Part shown: piece after piece, positions 14,310-22,157 of the stretch
Position numbering within the stretch: position 1 is the stretch's first letter
How the letters are laid out: each line of letters opens with the position of its first letter
IMG/VR virus record: IMGVR_UViG_3300031963_000707
Coordinates: 1 to 28,889 of that record
DNA length: 28,889 nucleotides
Origin: a virus
Strand: one strand, 5' to 3'
Position numbers and translations under genes: made by a program
Notes under the pieces: generated by a model
The model's input: the letters and a program-made list of their open reading frames with translations, nothing else
What the model was told of the DNA's origin: nothing
The model's database searches: none

Positions 14310-14525
14310 CTAGCGGGGGCGGTTCAGGTCGTCAAGCATTTCCGTTGCGGCTTGCCGGGCCATCCGCTCCACCACCTCGCTGATGCTCACGCCCTCTCTG
14401 TCCGCAAGGGTTCTGAGGATTTCGTGGCAGGTGTCGGTCATGCTCAGACTGCGGCAGCGCTTCATCTCGCCCCAGTGCGTGAGCCGTTGCACGGCTGGCC
14501 GGGGCTGAATGATTGGTTCGGGCAA
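14310..14525 (-). CDS. ribbon-helix-helix / CopG-like regulator
   Basis: The RHH core lies in the C-terminal 50 residues: beta strand CRSLSMTD, helix TCHEILRTLADREG, S-I-S-E-V turn, helix VERMARQAATEML. The longest frame starts with TTG at 14525 (71 aa). An ATG at 14465 would give a 51-aa protein, the usual size of an RHH domain, and is my preferred start. It is encoded between the SSB gene and the 232-aa gene next to the repeat region and could bind the ACTCGGACA repeats or the inverted repeats nearby (inference). Confidence 0.6.
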   Translation of the reverse strand: MPEPIIQPRPAVQRLTHWGEMKRCRSLSMTDTCHEILRTLADREGVSISEVVERMARQAATEMLDDLNRPR

Positions 14526-14552
14526 GGTGCGCTGCTCAGGGGCGGCGCGAGT

Positions 14553-15251
14553 CTACCTACTTAGGTTTGCTTGCAGGTGCTCCCAGAGAGCGCTGCCGCT
14601 TAGCCCGACAAGGCGGCCGATGGTGTCGAGGTCGTGAATCAGGCGGTCTGCTGGCACCGTGCGGTTGAGAAGCAGGGGCTCGATGGTGGGGCAGTCGTAG
14701 ACCAGCTCGGGCAGCTTTTCGTACCAGTCGATGTTGTGCTTGCCGTAGTGGGCGCGCAGGAACGCACCTAGAACGCGGCTGGCGCTGGGGGCGTCGACCT
14801 CGTCGAGGTAGCGACGTTCGCTGGCGGGGAGTTCTCGGAGGCCGCAGAACGCTTCAAACATGCCCAAAGGCCCCAGAGCAACGCCTTCGCGGTCGAGCAT
14901 TGGGATGGTGTGCTCCCAGATCTCCTTGAGGTAGTGGGGGAGCTTGGGTGGGTAGCCGATGTCGGGCGCTTGCTCGATCAGCTCTTCCGGGTGGCCGATG
15001 GAGCGGGCGAGGGCGGTGTTGAAGTAGCCGAGCGCCAGGAGCGTCTTGGGGGCGGGTTCGGTGAGCTTGCCGCTGCGGAAGCCGCCGATCGTGCTGCTGT
15101 GGATCGCCTTGGTGCCCAGGTAAGCCGCGGCCAGCTTCATGAACTGCGTCTGGGTCATCTGACTGCTCAGCGCCCGGAATGCTGGGGGGAACTGGATGGC
15201 GCCCTGTTCGAGTTTGGTGAGCAGTGGAGGCGCCTGGGTCGCGTCAGTCAT
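14553..15251 (-). CDS. unknown protein beside the repeat region
   Basis: A 232-residue protein. The N-terminal 60 residues (FRALSSQMTQTQFMKLAAAY, then SSTIGGFRSGKLTEPAPKTLLALGY) read like a helical DNA-binding domain: Q-T-Q-F-M-K-L-A resembles an XRE-type helix followed by a recognition-like TIGGFRSGK. The rest is helical with no motif I know. It is directly downstream of the 15320-15568 repeat region and the primase-helicase, the position of an origin-binding initiator or of a repressor. Either is an inference. Confidence 0.55.
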   Translation of the reverse strand: MTDATQAPPLLTKLEQGAIQFPPAFRALSSQMTQTQFMKLAAAYLGTKAIHSSTIGGFRSGKLTEPAPKTLLALGYFNTALARSIGHPEELIEQAPDIGYPPKLPHYLKEIWEHTIPMLDREGVALGPLGMFEAFCGLRELPASERRYLDEVDAPSASRVLGAFLRAHYGKHNIDWYEKLPELVYDCPTIEPLLLNRTVPADRLIHDLDTIGRLVGLSGSALWEHLQANLSR

Positions 15252-15264
15252 GTGTGCCCTAGCT

Positions 15265-15284
15265 AGGTAGCCCTGACGCTACCT
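15265..15284. promoter_or_regulatory. inverted repeat AGGTAG / CTACCT before the 232-aa gene
   Basis: Six-base arms at 15265-15270 and 15279-15284 with an 8-nt spacer, 13 nt upstream of the ATG at 15251. A possible operator. Confidence 0.35.
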
Positions 15285-15319
15285 GAGGTCGCACTAGCAG
15301 GGGTCCAAACTCCCGTTCC

Positions 15320-15568
15320 CTTTAATACTCCCCCGGTTTGCCTGTCCGAGTACCTACTAAACCCCTTGGGGGGGAATGGATTTGGACTCGGACAGTTGAC
15401 TCGGCCAGACTCGGACACTGTCCGCGCAACAAGCGCGCTTATTGAGAATGAGCCCTGTTTGACTCGGACACTGTCCGAGCAAAGTCCGAGTACGATTGTC
15501 CGAGCCGATCCATTGCAGCGCAGTCGGTTTCAGCGAACTCGGACAGGAAAAGGGGGAGAGTATTAAAG
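15320..15568. repeat. large inverted-repeat region with ACTCGGACA iterons, candidate replication origin
   Basis: Two 32-bp arms in inverted orientation, 15320-15351 and 15537-15568, agree at 28 of 32 positions, including ACTCGGACAGG at the inner ends and GAGTATTAAAG at the outer ends. Between them ACTCGGACA or its complement occurs at 15386, 15409, 15462, 15472 (8/9), 15484 (8 bp) and 15497 (8/9), with variants at 15399 and 15419. Two pairs form palindromes (15409-15424; 15463-15479). The 342-bp gap has no gene. It is next to the primase-helicase gene. An iteron-type origin is the leading idea; a multi-site operator is the alternative. Confidence 0.85.
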
Positions 15569-15593
15569 AGACCCCTCCCCAGTTGGGTGCTGA

Positions 15594-17840
15594 TCAGATG
15601 TAGTTGATGCCGTCGCCCCGGCTGGTGAGCATCTGCTGGGCGGAGGTGCGGACCTGTTGCCGGGGTCGGTAATGGAGGCAGGGGCGGTTGTTGACGATGG
15701 GGCTGGGGCGGAGCTCCGTCTCCAGCACCGTGCCCACCAGCCGGTCCAGGTAGCGGCGCAGGTTGCGCTCGTTGAACTGCAGGTCAAGCAGTTGCATCCA
15801 TTCGCTGGGGATGCGCCAGCGGTCGTCGGTGACGCGCCGGAACGCGGAGGCCAGCACCTCCATCGGTGATGCCTCTCCTTGGTTGGGGTCCATCCACTGC
15901 CAGACGCCGGTGTAGCCGTCGCGGGTGATCTGCAGCTTGCGCCCCGCATAGCCGCCCCGGCTCTTCTCCACCAGCAGGTGGCGGGTCTTGTTGAACGACG
16001 GCGCCGTCTTCTTCTGCTTGATCAGTTCGGGGTCGTAGTACACCCAGAGCTCCTCGCAGGCGGCCTTGATCTGTTCGGTGCCGCTGAAGCGCAGAGGCTC
16101 GTCGCGGCTGGTGTGGTGGAGGATCAGGAATGCGCACTTAGGCCAGCTGGTGCCGTTGTGCCGCACGAACATGCGGATCGGGTCGGCGTAGGCCGGGTCG
16201 CCCACCTTGACGCCAGTGACCGCCATGGAGGTGAGGCAGTCGCAGATCACCAGATCCGGCTTGAAGTCGCTCAGCGTCTGGACGATGGGGATCATGTCGT
16301 CGAAGTTGGCGCCGGAGTGGATCAGCAGGCGCTCTTGGCACGCCTTGTCCTCGATGCCTTCCAGCACCAGATCGCGCACCATGTCCTCATCGCTGCAGTC
16401 GCTGGTGAGCACCAGCACGCGGCCTGCGGTGTTGATGCCGTGGCGGGTGTTACCGATGTCGACTGGGGCGCCATTGAGGACCCGCGACGCCAGGAAGCAC
16501 GCCAGCGTTGTCTTGCCGCTGTGGCTCCCGCCGGCGACGACGTGGACGCGCCGGGGGAGCAGGCCGTCGAGCACGTCGGTGCCGACGTTGTCGTTGCGGC
16601 GCGATTTGGCGATGTCAGCCATGGAGCGCGGGGCGCCGAGGCTCACCACGCCCAGCCACTGCTCCAGGCGCAGGCGGTACAAGTCAGCAGGGCTCACGCC
16701 GTACTCGCGGTAGGCACGGCCGGTCCACGCCGCAAGCGCAGCGTGGTCGTGGCTCACCTCGTTCATCTTGTTGAGCACCTTCTTCAGCCCGTCGACGTGG
16801 AGCTGGGTTTGCTCCAGCGGGGGCAGCGCCCAGGTGGGCCACTGGAAGCCGTTGTTGCGCGCGAAGTGGAAGAGCGAGCCGATGCGGGCGCGCTGGTCTT
16901 CGGCCACGCGGCTACTCGCCAGCGACGCGATGGTCTTCTCCGCGGTGGTGTTGCCCCAGTCGTTGCGGGTGTCCCACTCGCTGGCTTCGATGATGTCCTG
17001 GGCGAGCTGGGGGCCGAACTCGTCAATGAGGCCGCAGACGATGCGACGCACTTTCTCGTAGGTGCCGCTCCCGCGCCCGTCGCGATTGGGGCAGAACTCC
17101 AACGCCTCGCGCGCCAGCTGGATCTTTTCGTGGGTGCGCAGGCGCTCCCATGGGGTGGCGTCGTCCTCGCCGGAGCGGCGGCGCTCCTCCGGGCTGTCGG
17201 GCACCTGCTCGTCGAACTTGGCGATGATGCCCAGCAGCAACCACTCAGGCGCGTCACCCCACTTCACGTCGGTGGGCGCACAGCCTTTGAGCCAGCGGTA
17301 GTAGAGCGGGCTTTGGTGGGAGCTCTGGGGGTGGTCGCCGCAGATGACGGCGTGGCGGCCGGTGCCGGTGCCATTCATCCAGATCGCTTCCAGCACCACC
17401 TTGTCGTCGACCCGCCAGCTGGCGCTGCGGTTCTCAAGCTGGGGCCACCAGTGGGGCGGGACGCGCAGGAAGATCTTGCCGCGGCCTTTCTTGCCGCTCT
17501 CGTTGCAGAGGGTGGGGCGCAGAGCGCTGGGGGTGCGGTGGAAGTGATCGCGGAATGCGCGGATCGCTTGGGAGCCGGTGCCGTCGAAGTCGATCACCAG
17601 TAGGCCGCCGGACTCCGGGCCGGTGATGGCGCCGACGCCGATCAGCTTGCTCGACTTCCAGCGCTCATACGGCGACGGCGAGGAGTTGATGCGCAACACG
17701 TCGTCGAGCGTGCGGCCGGAGCCCTTGGTGTTCCAGCCCTCCTCGAAACAGACCTTGGAATCGTCGTTGCCACCGGTGAGGGCGTACCGCCACTGGGGTG
17801 GGAGCCCGTCTAAGAGCGCCGTCTGGTCGTCGCGAAGCAT
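15594..17840 (-). CDS. primase-helicase: prim-pol domain fused to a RecA-like ATPase
   Basis: A 748-residue protein. Residues about 1-210 look like a bifunctional primase-polymerase domain: LLVIDFDGTGS supplies the catalytic acidic pair, with FLRVPPHWWPQ, then VLEAIWMNGTGTGRHAVICG containing the G-R-H core. After a linker, a RecA/DnaB-like ATPase has Walker A GGSHSGKTT (K443) and Walker B PDLVICDCLTS (D534), followed by a conserved L-H-H-T-S-R. One polypeptide can therefore prime and unwind at the fork. The ATG at 17840 diverges from the polymerase operon across 85 bp that carries a copy of the repeat-arm sequence. The C-terminal 100 residues are probably a winged-helix DNA-binding tail. Confidence 0.85.
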   Translation of the reverse strand: MLRDDQTALLDGLPPQWRYALTGGNDDSKVCFEEGWNTKGSGRTLDDVLRINSSPSPYERWKSSKLIGVGAITGPESGGLLVIDFDGTGSQAIRAFRDHFHRTPSALRPTLCNESGKKGRGKIFLRVPPHWWPQLENRSASWRVDDKVVLEAIWMNGTGTGRHAVICGDHPQSSHQSPLYYRWLKGCAPTDVKWGDAPEWLLLGIIAKFDEQVPDSPEERRRSGEDDATPWERLRTHEKIQLAREALEFCPNRDGRGSGTYEKVRRIVCGLIDEFGPQLAQDIIEASEWDTRNDWGNTTAEKTIASLASSRVAEDQRARIGSLFHFARNNGFQWPTWALPPLEQTQLHVDGLKKVLNKMNEVSHDHAALAAWTGRAYREYGVSPADLYRLRLEQWLGVVSLGAPRSMADIAKSRRNDNVGTDVLDGLLPRRVHVVAGGSHSGKTTLACFLASRVLNGAPVDIGNTRHGINTAGRVLVLTSDCSDEDMVRDLVLEGIEDKACQERLLIHSGANFDDMIPIVQTLSDFKPDLVICDCLTSMAVTGVKVGDPAYADPIRMFVRHNGTSWPKCAFLILHHTSRDEPLRFSGTEQIKAACEELWVYYDPELIKQKKTAPSFNKTRHLLVEKSRGGYAGRKLQITRDGYTGVWQWMDPNQGEASPMEVLASAFRRVTDDRWRIPSEWMQLLDLQFNERNLRRYLDRLVGTVLETELRPSPIVNNRPCLHYRPRQQVRTSAQQMLTSRGDGINYI

Positions 17841-17849
17841 GAATTCTTA

Positions 17850-17861
17850 AGTCGGACAGGC
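17850..17861. promoter_or_regulatory. isolated copy of the repeat-arm sequence in the primase/polymerase divergent region
   Basis: AGTCGGACAGGC differs at one base from ACTCGGACAGGC, the inner part of the left arm at 15340-15351 (complement). It lies 10 nt before the primase-helicase ATG. CCGAGTCCGG at 17881-17890 is a further variant. A shared regulator of both sites is suggested. Confidence 0.5.
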
Positions 17862-17925
17862 GGAAAGTAGCGTGACCTGACCGAGTCCGGTAGTCTCAGC
17901 GCACCTCAACCCAGGACGGTGCGCT

Positions 17926-18114
17926 TTGGACCTGATAGACGATGTCTTGATGCCGCACGAGCGGCGGGACCTGATCCAGGACATTCAGCTCGACACCTTC
18001 AGGCACCTCAAAGACGAGGACGTGCGCTGGGTCACGAGCTGGGCGCTGACGTTGGCGACCATGCCCGACGACACGATCATCCGCATCTGGAAGGGCATCC
18101 ATGGCGGACGTTGA
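17926..18114 (+). CDS. small acidic hypothetical protein before the polymerase
   Basis: A 62-residue protein starting with TTG at 17926, 9 nt after an AGGA; an in-frame ATG at 17950 is an alternative. The sequence (HERRDLIQDIQLDTFRHLKD, then WVTSWALTLATMPDDTIIRI) is helical and acidic. It overlaps the polymerase start by 14 bp, so it is translationally coupled. No family recognised; a polymerase accessory role is possible. Confidence 0.55.
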   Translation: MDLIDDVLMPHERRDLIQDIQLDTFRHLKDEDVRWVTSWALTLATMPDDTIIRIWKGIHGGR

Positions 18115-19918
18115 TCAGGCGCTTCTCTCCGACCTGGAGAGGTTCGGTAGCGCGTTTGCGCTCGACATGGAGACGGCGCTGGTGCCCCTGTGCTGGGAGG
18201 GTAGGCAGCAGCAGCGCCTGCTCCAGCTCTACAACGACAGCTGCAGTGCTTGGTATGACCTGAAGCTGTGGGGCGAGCCGCAGTGGGAGGCGCTGCGGGT
18301 GTGGCTCGAGAACCCGGAGCTGGAGGTGTACGGACACAACCTCGGGTTTGATGTGAAGTGTTTGCTGGCGTCAGGCGTTGAGGTGAGGGGGCGCCTGTAC
18401 GACACGATGATCGCGTCCCGGTTGATCCATCAGGGCACCGCCAACATCCGCCACTCACTGGGCGATGTGGTGCGCCGAGAGCTGGGGAAGGTGATTGACA
18501 AGTCTTTGCAGTCGCAGGACTGGATGAACGCCGAGCTCAGTGAGGCGGACCTGGCGTATGCAATGACGGACGTGAAGATGACGTGGGATGCCGCCCACTC
18601 ACTTCATGCGCAGGTGTACGAGCAGGGGCTGCTCCACACCTATCAGCTGGAGACGGCGCTCATCCCTGTCGTCGCGGCTATGGAGCTCAAGGGGATGTAT
18701 GTCGACACCGAGCAGTTGCGTTCGGCGCGGGAGTTCTACTGCTCGAGTCGCAATGAAGGGCAGGTGTTCTATGTGCAGCTGCTGGATGAGCAGCTGAAGG
18801 AGAAGGGGCATGAGGGCCTGCCCCGGCTGGCGTCTGGGGAGGTCAATCTCAACGCCAAGGCGACGGGCAAGGTGCGCGAGGGGACCAAGGTGCCGGCGGG
18901 ATTCAACATGGGTTCGCCGTTACAGCACGCTACGTATTGGGGGGTGCTGGGGATCGTGCCTAAAGACGACAAGGGCAAAGTGTCGCTGGATAAGAAGAAC
19001 CTGGCGACCTATCGCCATCACGAGATTGTCCGCACTTACGAGTTCTACAAGAAGGCGGAGAAGCGGGCAACGATGGCGGAGAAGCTCATTGAACATGTGC
19101 GGTGGGATGGGAGAATTCATGCGCAGTTCATGCCCTTGCAGACAGCCACAGGTCGCTGGAGTTGTTCTAACCCGAACCTGCAGCAGATACCGAGGGATCC
19201 TGAGTTTCGCACTGCGTTTACTGCGCCGGAGGGCCATGTGCTGGTGCAGGCGGATTACAGCGCGATGGAACTGCGTTACTTAGCGGCTGTGGCTGAATGC
19301 GCCCCGATGCTTGATGCGTTCAACAGCGGGGCGGATCTGCACACCCGCACGGCTGCGTTGATGTACGGCATCAAAGACGAGGAGGTTGAAAAACCCCAGA
19401 GAACTGCAGCTAAAGCGTGCAATTTTGGGTTGGCGTATGCGTCGGCGCCTAAGGGGTTGCAGTCGTATTTTGCGACGCTGGGGCTCTACATCAAGCCGAA
19501 AGAAGCTCGGGACTTTTATGAGATGTGGCACGCCGCCTACCCCGAGGTTGGGAAGTGGCACCGCTGGTGTCAGAAGCAGGTTGACGCGGGCGCGCCGGTG
19601 CGGACGGCTATAGGGCGTCGGCGGAAGCTGTACGGCGAGGAGAACCGCGTTCAGATCTTTGCCAATAACACAATCCAGGGGGGTTGCGCTGACATCATGA
19701 AGGCAGCGATGGTCTCGATTTTTCATCAACTTCCGGCCGGCGCACAGCTCGTTGCGTGTGTACACGACGAGGTCTTATGCGAATCGCGCATTGAGGCGGC
19801 TGACGAAGTGCTGGGGATCGTCGTCGGTGAGATGCAGGATGCTGCTATACCCATCGTCGGTACTGCAGTGACCATGAAGGTTGAGGGCGGAGTGGTTCGC
19901 AGCTGGGGGGAGAAGTAG
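18101..19918 (+). CDS. family A DNA polymerase with 3'-5' exonuclease
   Basis: A 605-residue enzyme with no 5'-nuclease domain, as in phage replicases. Exonuclease motifs are complete: D22 and E24 (LDMET), N80 and D84 (GHNLGFD), Y153 and D157 (YAMTD). Polymerase motif A DYSAMELR has D385, motif B R-T-A-A-K-A-C-N-F-G has K438 and F442, and motif C VHDEV has H555, D556 and E557. F442 corresponds to E. coli Pol I Phe762, the residue whose Phe/Tyr/Leu state is used to infer phage replication lifestyle. All catalytic residues are present, so it should be active and proofreading. Its neighbours are a small coupled gene upstream and a convergent serine recombinase downstream. Confidence 0.93.
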   Translation: MADVDQALLSDLERFGSAFALDMETALVPLCWEGRQQQRLLQLYNDSCSAWYDLKLWGEPQWEALRVWLENPELEVYGHNLGFDVKCLLASGVEVRGRLYDTMIASRLIHQGTANIRHSLGDVVRRELGKVIDKSLQSQDWMNAELSEADLAYAMTDVKMTWDAAHSLHAQVYEQGLLHTYQLETALIPVVAAMELKGMYVDTEQLRSAREFYCSSRNEGQVFYVQLLDEQLKEKGHEGLPRLASGEVNLNAKATGKVREGTKVPAGFNMGSPLQHATYWGVLGIVPKDDKGKVSLDKKNLATYRHHEIVRTYEFYKKAEKRATMAEKLIEHVRWDGRIHAQFMPLQTATGRWSCSNPNLQQIPRDPEFRTAFTAPEGHVLVQADYSAMELRYLAAVAECAPMLDAFNSGADLHTRTAALMYGIKDEEVEKPQRTAAKACNFGLAYASAPKGLQSYFATLGLYIKPKEARDFYEMWHAAYPEVGKWHRWCQKQVDAGAPVRTAIGRRRKLYGEENRVQIFANNTIQGGCADIMKAAMVSIFHQLPAGAQLVACVHDEVLCESRIEAADEVLGIVVGEMQDAAIPIVGTAVTMKVEGGVVRSWGEK

Positions 19919-19975
19919 AGGAGATGCAGGACCCCCGACTTCGAGAACTGCTGCAGACTGCTGCAGAGCGCTACA

Positions 19976-21271
19976 TCAGAGGCGAAGCACCACGGTCTCC
20001 ACTTCCTGGCGATCCACCATCACCCGTTCGACCAGCGCTAGGTACAGCTCCCGCAGTTCCTCGTCGCTCAACTGTGACCAGACGGCAGGGTCGGCGAATA
20101 CAGACAGGAGCTGGGGGTCGGGGCCGACTTGCTGCTCCAGTGCTAACAGGCGCTCGCGCTTGATCTCAATCGCTGCGGCCATGTCAGGGTCGTCCAGCGC
20201 CTTTAACCACGCGATCTTGGCCTTAAGGGCCAGGGTCTCGGGGTTTTCTTTTGTGGCCAGCTGCGCTAACTGCGTGTTGCGCTTCGAGAGCTCGCTATTG
20301 ATCGCTTCGCGCACCGTTTGTTCTCGGGTGCTTTTGTAGCGCTGCGCACACTCTCGGCTTTTGCATACAACGCTGGCGATGGTGCGGCTGCCGGCGTAGG
20401 TCATCTTTTTGTTGCAGCCTGCGCATACGCAGAGGCCCGTTAAGAGCCGGGGCTTGACCTGGGCGCTGTGGCCCCAGCGTCTTCGGTTGTCATGCAACTG
20501 ACGTTCCATGATCACAAAGCTGCTGTGAGATAGCAGGGCTTCGTGAGTATCCCAGACGATTTCTTTGTAGGTGTTGTCGTTCTGTTTGAGATAGCCAAGG
20601 CCGCCTCGGAGGACTGGGTTGAGGAGCCAGGCTTTGACAGCGCGGCAGGAGCTTAAGGGGAGAGCGCCCAGCCCTGCTGTATGCCATTTATCGAGGGCAG
20701 TGTTCATGCGCCAGTCGCATTGCTTGCATAACGCAAGGAAGCGGGCCGCTCTCGGGAACTCTTGAGGGTCCGGCTCGAGGGCGCTGCGGTCGGCGTTGAC
20801 GCGGTAGCCCCAGGCGACCTTGCCGCGCAGGGGGCGGGCGCGCTTGCGGCCTTCGCTGTAGCCGGCGCGGACACGCATCGAGAGCATCCGGCTCTCCATC
20901 TCTGCCATTGAGGTGGCCATGCGCGACAGCAGGAAGCCCTGGGGCGTCTCGGAGTCGATGGTGCCGCCGTCGAGGCAGTGGATGCGCACACCGCGCTTGG
21001 CGGCAACGGCGATCAGCGCATCGGTCGCCGCAGCGTCCCGGCCAAGGCGGTCGACGCGGGTGCAGACGACCTCTTGCACCTGGCGCGTGTCGATGAGGTG
21101 CAGGAGCTCCAGGTAGCCGGGGCGGTCCTGGGAGAGCCCGCTCTCCACGTCCTCGATGAGGCGGTCGACGCCAGAGCCCAGAATGCGGGAGCGCTGGTTT
21201 TCCAGGGCGTTGAGCTGCTCGCTGGTGTCGGTCGACACCCGTAAATACCCGATGCGCACGGCTTGTCCCAT
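19976..21271 (-). CDS. large serine recombinase, XisF-like
   Basis: A 431-residue protein from the ATG at 21271. The catalytic domain begins IGYLRVSTDT with nucleophile S13, followed by VESGLSQDRPGYLELLHLID, CTRVDRLGRDAAATDALI and FLLSRMATSMAEMESRMLSM, all resolvase motifs. Then come a recombinase domain (KVAWGYRVN, a divergent cyanobacterial form) and a zinc ribbon (CVCAGCNKKMTY and VCKSRECAQRY). I recognise this as like XisF, the fdxN-element excisionase of filamentous cyanobacteria, and related phage integrases. An 80-residue N-terminal extension of the frame lacks resolvase similarity and was excluded. It probably integrates the phage or excises an element. It converges on the polymerase gene and diverges from the small-gene operon. 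Confidence 0.85.
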   Translation of the reverse strand: MGQAVRIGYLRVSTDTSEQLNALENQRSRILGSGVDRLIEDVESGLSQDRPGYLELLHLIDTRQVQEVVCTRVDRLGRDAAATDALIAVAAKRGVRIHCLDGGTIDSETPQGFLLSRMATSMAEMESRMLSMRVRAGYSEGRKRARPLRGKVAWGYRVNADRSALEPDPQEFPRAARFLALCKQCDWRMNTALDKWHTAGLGALPLSSCRAVKAWLLNPVLRGGLGYLKQNDNTYKEIVWDTHEALLSHSSFVIMERQLHDNRRRWGHSAQVKPRLLTGLCVCAGCNKKMTYAGSRTIASVVCKSRECAQRYKSTREQTVREAINSELSKRNTQLAQLATKENPETLALKAKIAWLKALDDPDMAAAIEIKRERLLALEQQVGPDPQLLSVFADPAVWSQLSDEELRELYLALVERVMVDRQEVETVVLRL

Positions 21272-21291
21272 GGGACTAACGCTATAGGGGC

Positions 21292-21319
21292 TTGACTTCC
21301 TGTGTGGAACAGATACTCT
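21292..21319 (+). promoter_or_regulatory. possible sigma70-type promoter for the 21344-24208 operon
   Basis: TTGACT followed after 16 nt by TACTCT, about 25 nt before the GTG at 21344. The -35 is close to consensus, the -10 weak. It is embedded in the inverted repeat at 21297-21338. Confidence 0.4.
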
Positions 21320-21338
21320 CTCCCTGTCCATACAGGAA
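21297..21338. repeat. inverted repeat TTCCTGTGTGGA / TCCATACAGGAA, candidate attachment site or operator
   Basis: Twelve-base arms at 21297-21308 and 21327-21338 match at 11 of 12 positions around an 18-nt centre. The 42-bp size and position beside the recombinase start are what a serine-recombinase att site would show. It also overlaps the promoter region of the plus-strand operon, so it may be an operator instead. Confidence 0.5.
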
Positions 21339-21343
21339 CACCC

Positions 21344-21568
21344 GTGACTTCCCTTGCGCCACGGCGCATCTCGGCGGTGGCCGAAGATTGCGTGACGCAC
21401 ACTGCAGAACTCTTGCAGCTGTTGAACCGCCTCTCTGACGGGGAGGTGGAGCTGAGTGAGGACGAGCGCGGTTACCAGGAGCTGGTTACCGCACTGTTCG
21501 CTCTTAAGCACGCCGTTCAGGGCATCAAGACCGTGGCCGCCCTTGAGGCGGGGAGGTACGGCTTGTGA
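21344..21568 (+). CDS. small hypothetical protein, first gene of the thyX-sigma operon
   Basis: A 74-residue protein from the GTG at 21344 (MTSLAPRRISAVAEDCVTHT). A longer frame from 21302 would start inside the promoter and inverted repeat and is less likely. Helical, acidic in the middle (LSDGEVELSEDERGYQELVT). It overlaps the next gene as GTGA. No family recognised. Confidence 0.6.
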   Translation: MTSLAPRRISAVAEDCVTHTAELLQLLNRLSDGEVELSEDERGYQELVTALFALKHAVQGIKTVAALEAGRYGL

Positions 21569-21810
21569 CGCCAGACCAGCTCGTTGACCACCCGCCCCAC
21601 TACACCCAGGGCGGCATTGAGTGCATTGACGCCATTAAGGCAGCCCTCACTCCTGATGAGTACCGGGGCTACCTCAAGGGCGCAATTCTCAAATACGCCT
21701 GGCGAGAGCGGCACAAGAATCGCCTGCAGGACATCAAGAAGCTGCGTTGGTACTCCAACGAGCTCATTAACCACCTCGAAACCTCACTCGTTATCAATGA
21801 AGATCAATGA
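21565..21810 (+). CDS. DUF3310 protein
   Basis: An 81-residue protein with the DUF3310 hallmarks: D-H-P-x-H-Y-x-x-G-G-I-E-C-I-D-A near the start, then YLKGAILKYAWRERHKN and a D-I-K-K-L-R-W-Y helix. The family is widespread in phages, often annotated as nucleotide kinase-like, with no firm biochemical role. GTG start overlapping the preceding stop. Its place with thyX fits a nucleotide-metabolism setting. Confidence 0.85.
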   Translation: MTPDQLVDHPPHYTQGGIECIDAIKAALTPDEYRGYLKGAILKYAWRERHKNRLQDIKKLRWYSNELINHLETSLVINEDQ

Positions 21811-21994
21811 CTTACGGGCGCTGGACCGGCTGCCGTCCCCGACAGATTGCGACCCCCGCGTGCAGCAAAGAGTCCAGGAACGGCTGGAGCAGCTTTACGT
21901 GCGTGATGGCAGGTATCGGCCTGATCACCCTGATCATGCAACTTACACCGGACTCTTCCAAAAGTACGCAGAGGAGTTCGCAGGTGACAACTGA
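21797..21994 (+). CDS. small hypothetical protein
   Basis: A 65-residue protein from the ATG at 21797, overlapping the DUF3310 gene by 14 bp. The sequence begins MKINDLRALDRLPSPTDCDP and ends AEEFAGDN; charged and helical. It overlaps the following GTG by 11 bp. The tight packing supports translation; function unknown. Confidence 0.5.
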   Translation: MKINDLRALDRLPSPTDCDPRVQQRVQERLEQLYVRDGRYRPDHPDHATYTGLFQKYAEEFAGDN

Positions 21995-22145
21995 GCAGCT
22001 GTTTATGGAGTGGTGGTCGCAGTCGTACCCCAACGTCAAGCCGGCGCCACACACCATCACGACGCACGTTGCGTTTGCTGAATACATCGACAGCAAGCGC
22101 ACGCAAGAAGTGTTGGACTGCATCGCCAAGTCCGGCGCTGAGTAG
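21984..22145 (+). CDS. small hypothetical protein
   Basis: A 53-residue protein from the GTG at 21984 (MTTEQLFMEWWSQSYPNVKP, ending VLDCIAKSGAE). Aromatic-rich start, then helical. Like its neighbours it overlaps the preceding gene. It is too short to place in a family. Confidence 0.5.
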   Translation: MTTEQLFMEWWSQSYPNVKPAPHTITTHVAFAEYIDSKRTQEVLDCIAKSGAE

Positions 22146-22157
22146 AGGGCGGGCGTC

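Noticed and set aside
15318-15572. Reading the inverted arms at 15320-15568 as terminal repeats of a small transposon (MITE)
   Set aside because: No target-site duplication is visible outside the arms, and the inner repeats match the arm ends and recur in the primase promoter, which fits a protein-binding array better.
19924-20163. 79-codon plus-strand frame after the polymerase, starting MQDPRLRELLQTAAERYIRG
   Set aside because: The first 18 residues look natural, but the rest is antisense to the recombinase 3' end and Pro/Arg-rich. The GAGGAG touches the ATG with no spacing. It could be the stump of a gene cut by arrival of the recombinase, but nothing in the window proves that.
21272-21511. 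80-codon N-terminal extension of the serine recombinase frame
   Set aside because: It is antisense to the 21344-21568 gene and carries no resolvase similarity; the catalytic domain begins properly at the ATG at 21271.
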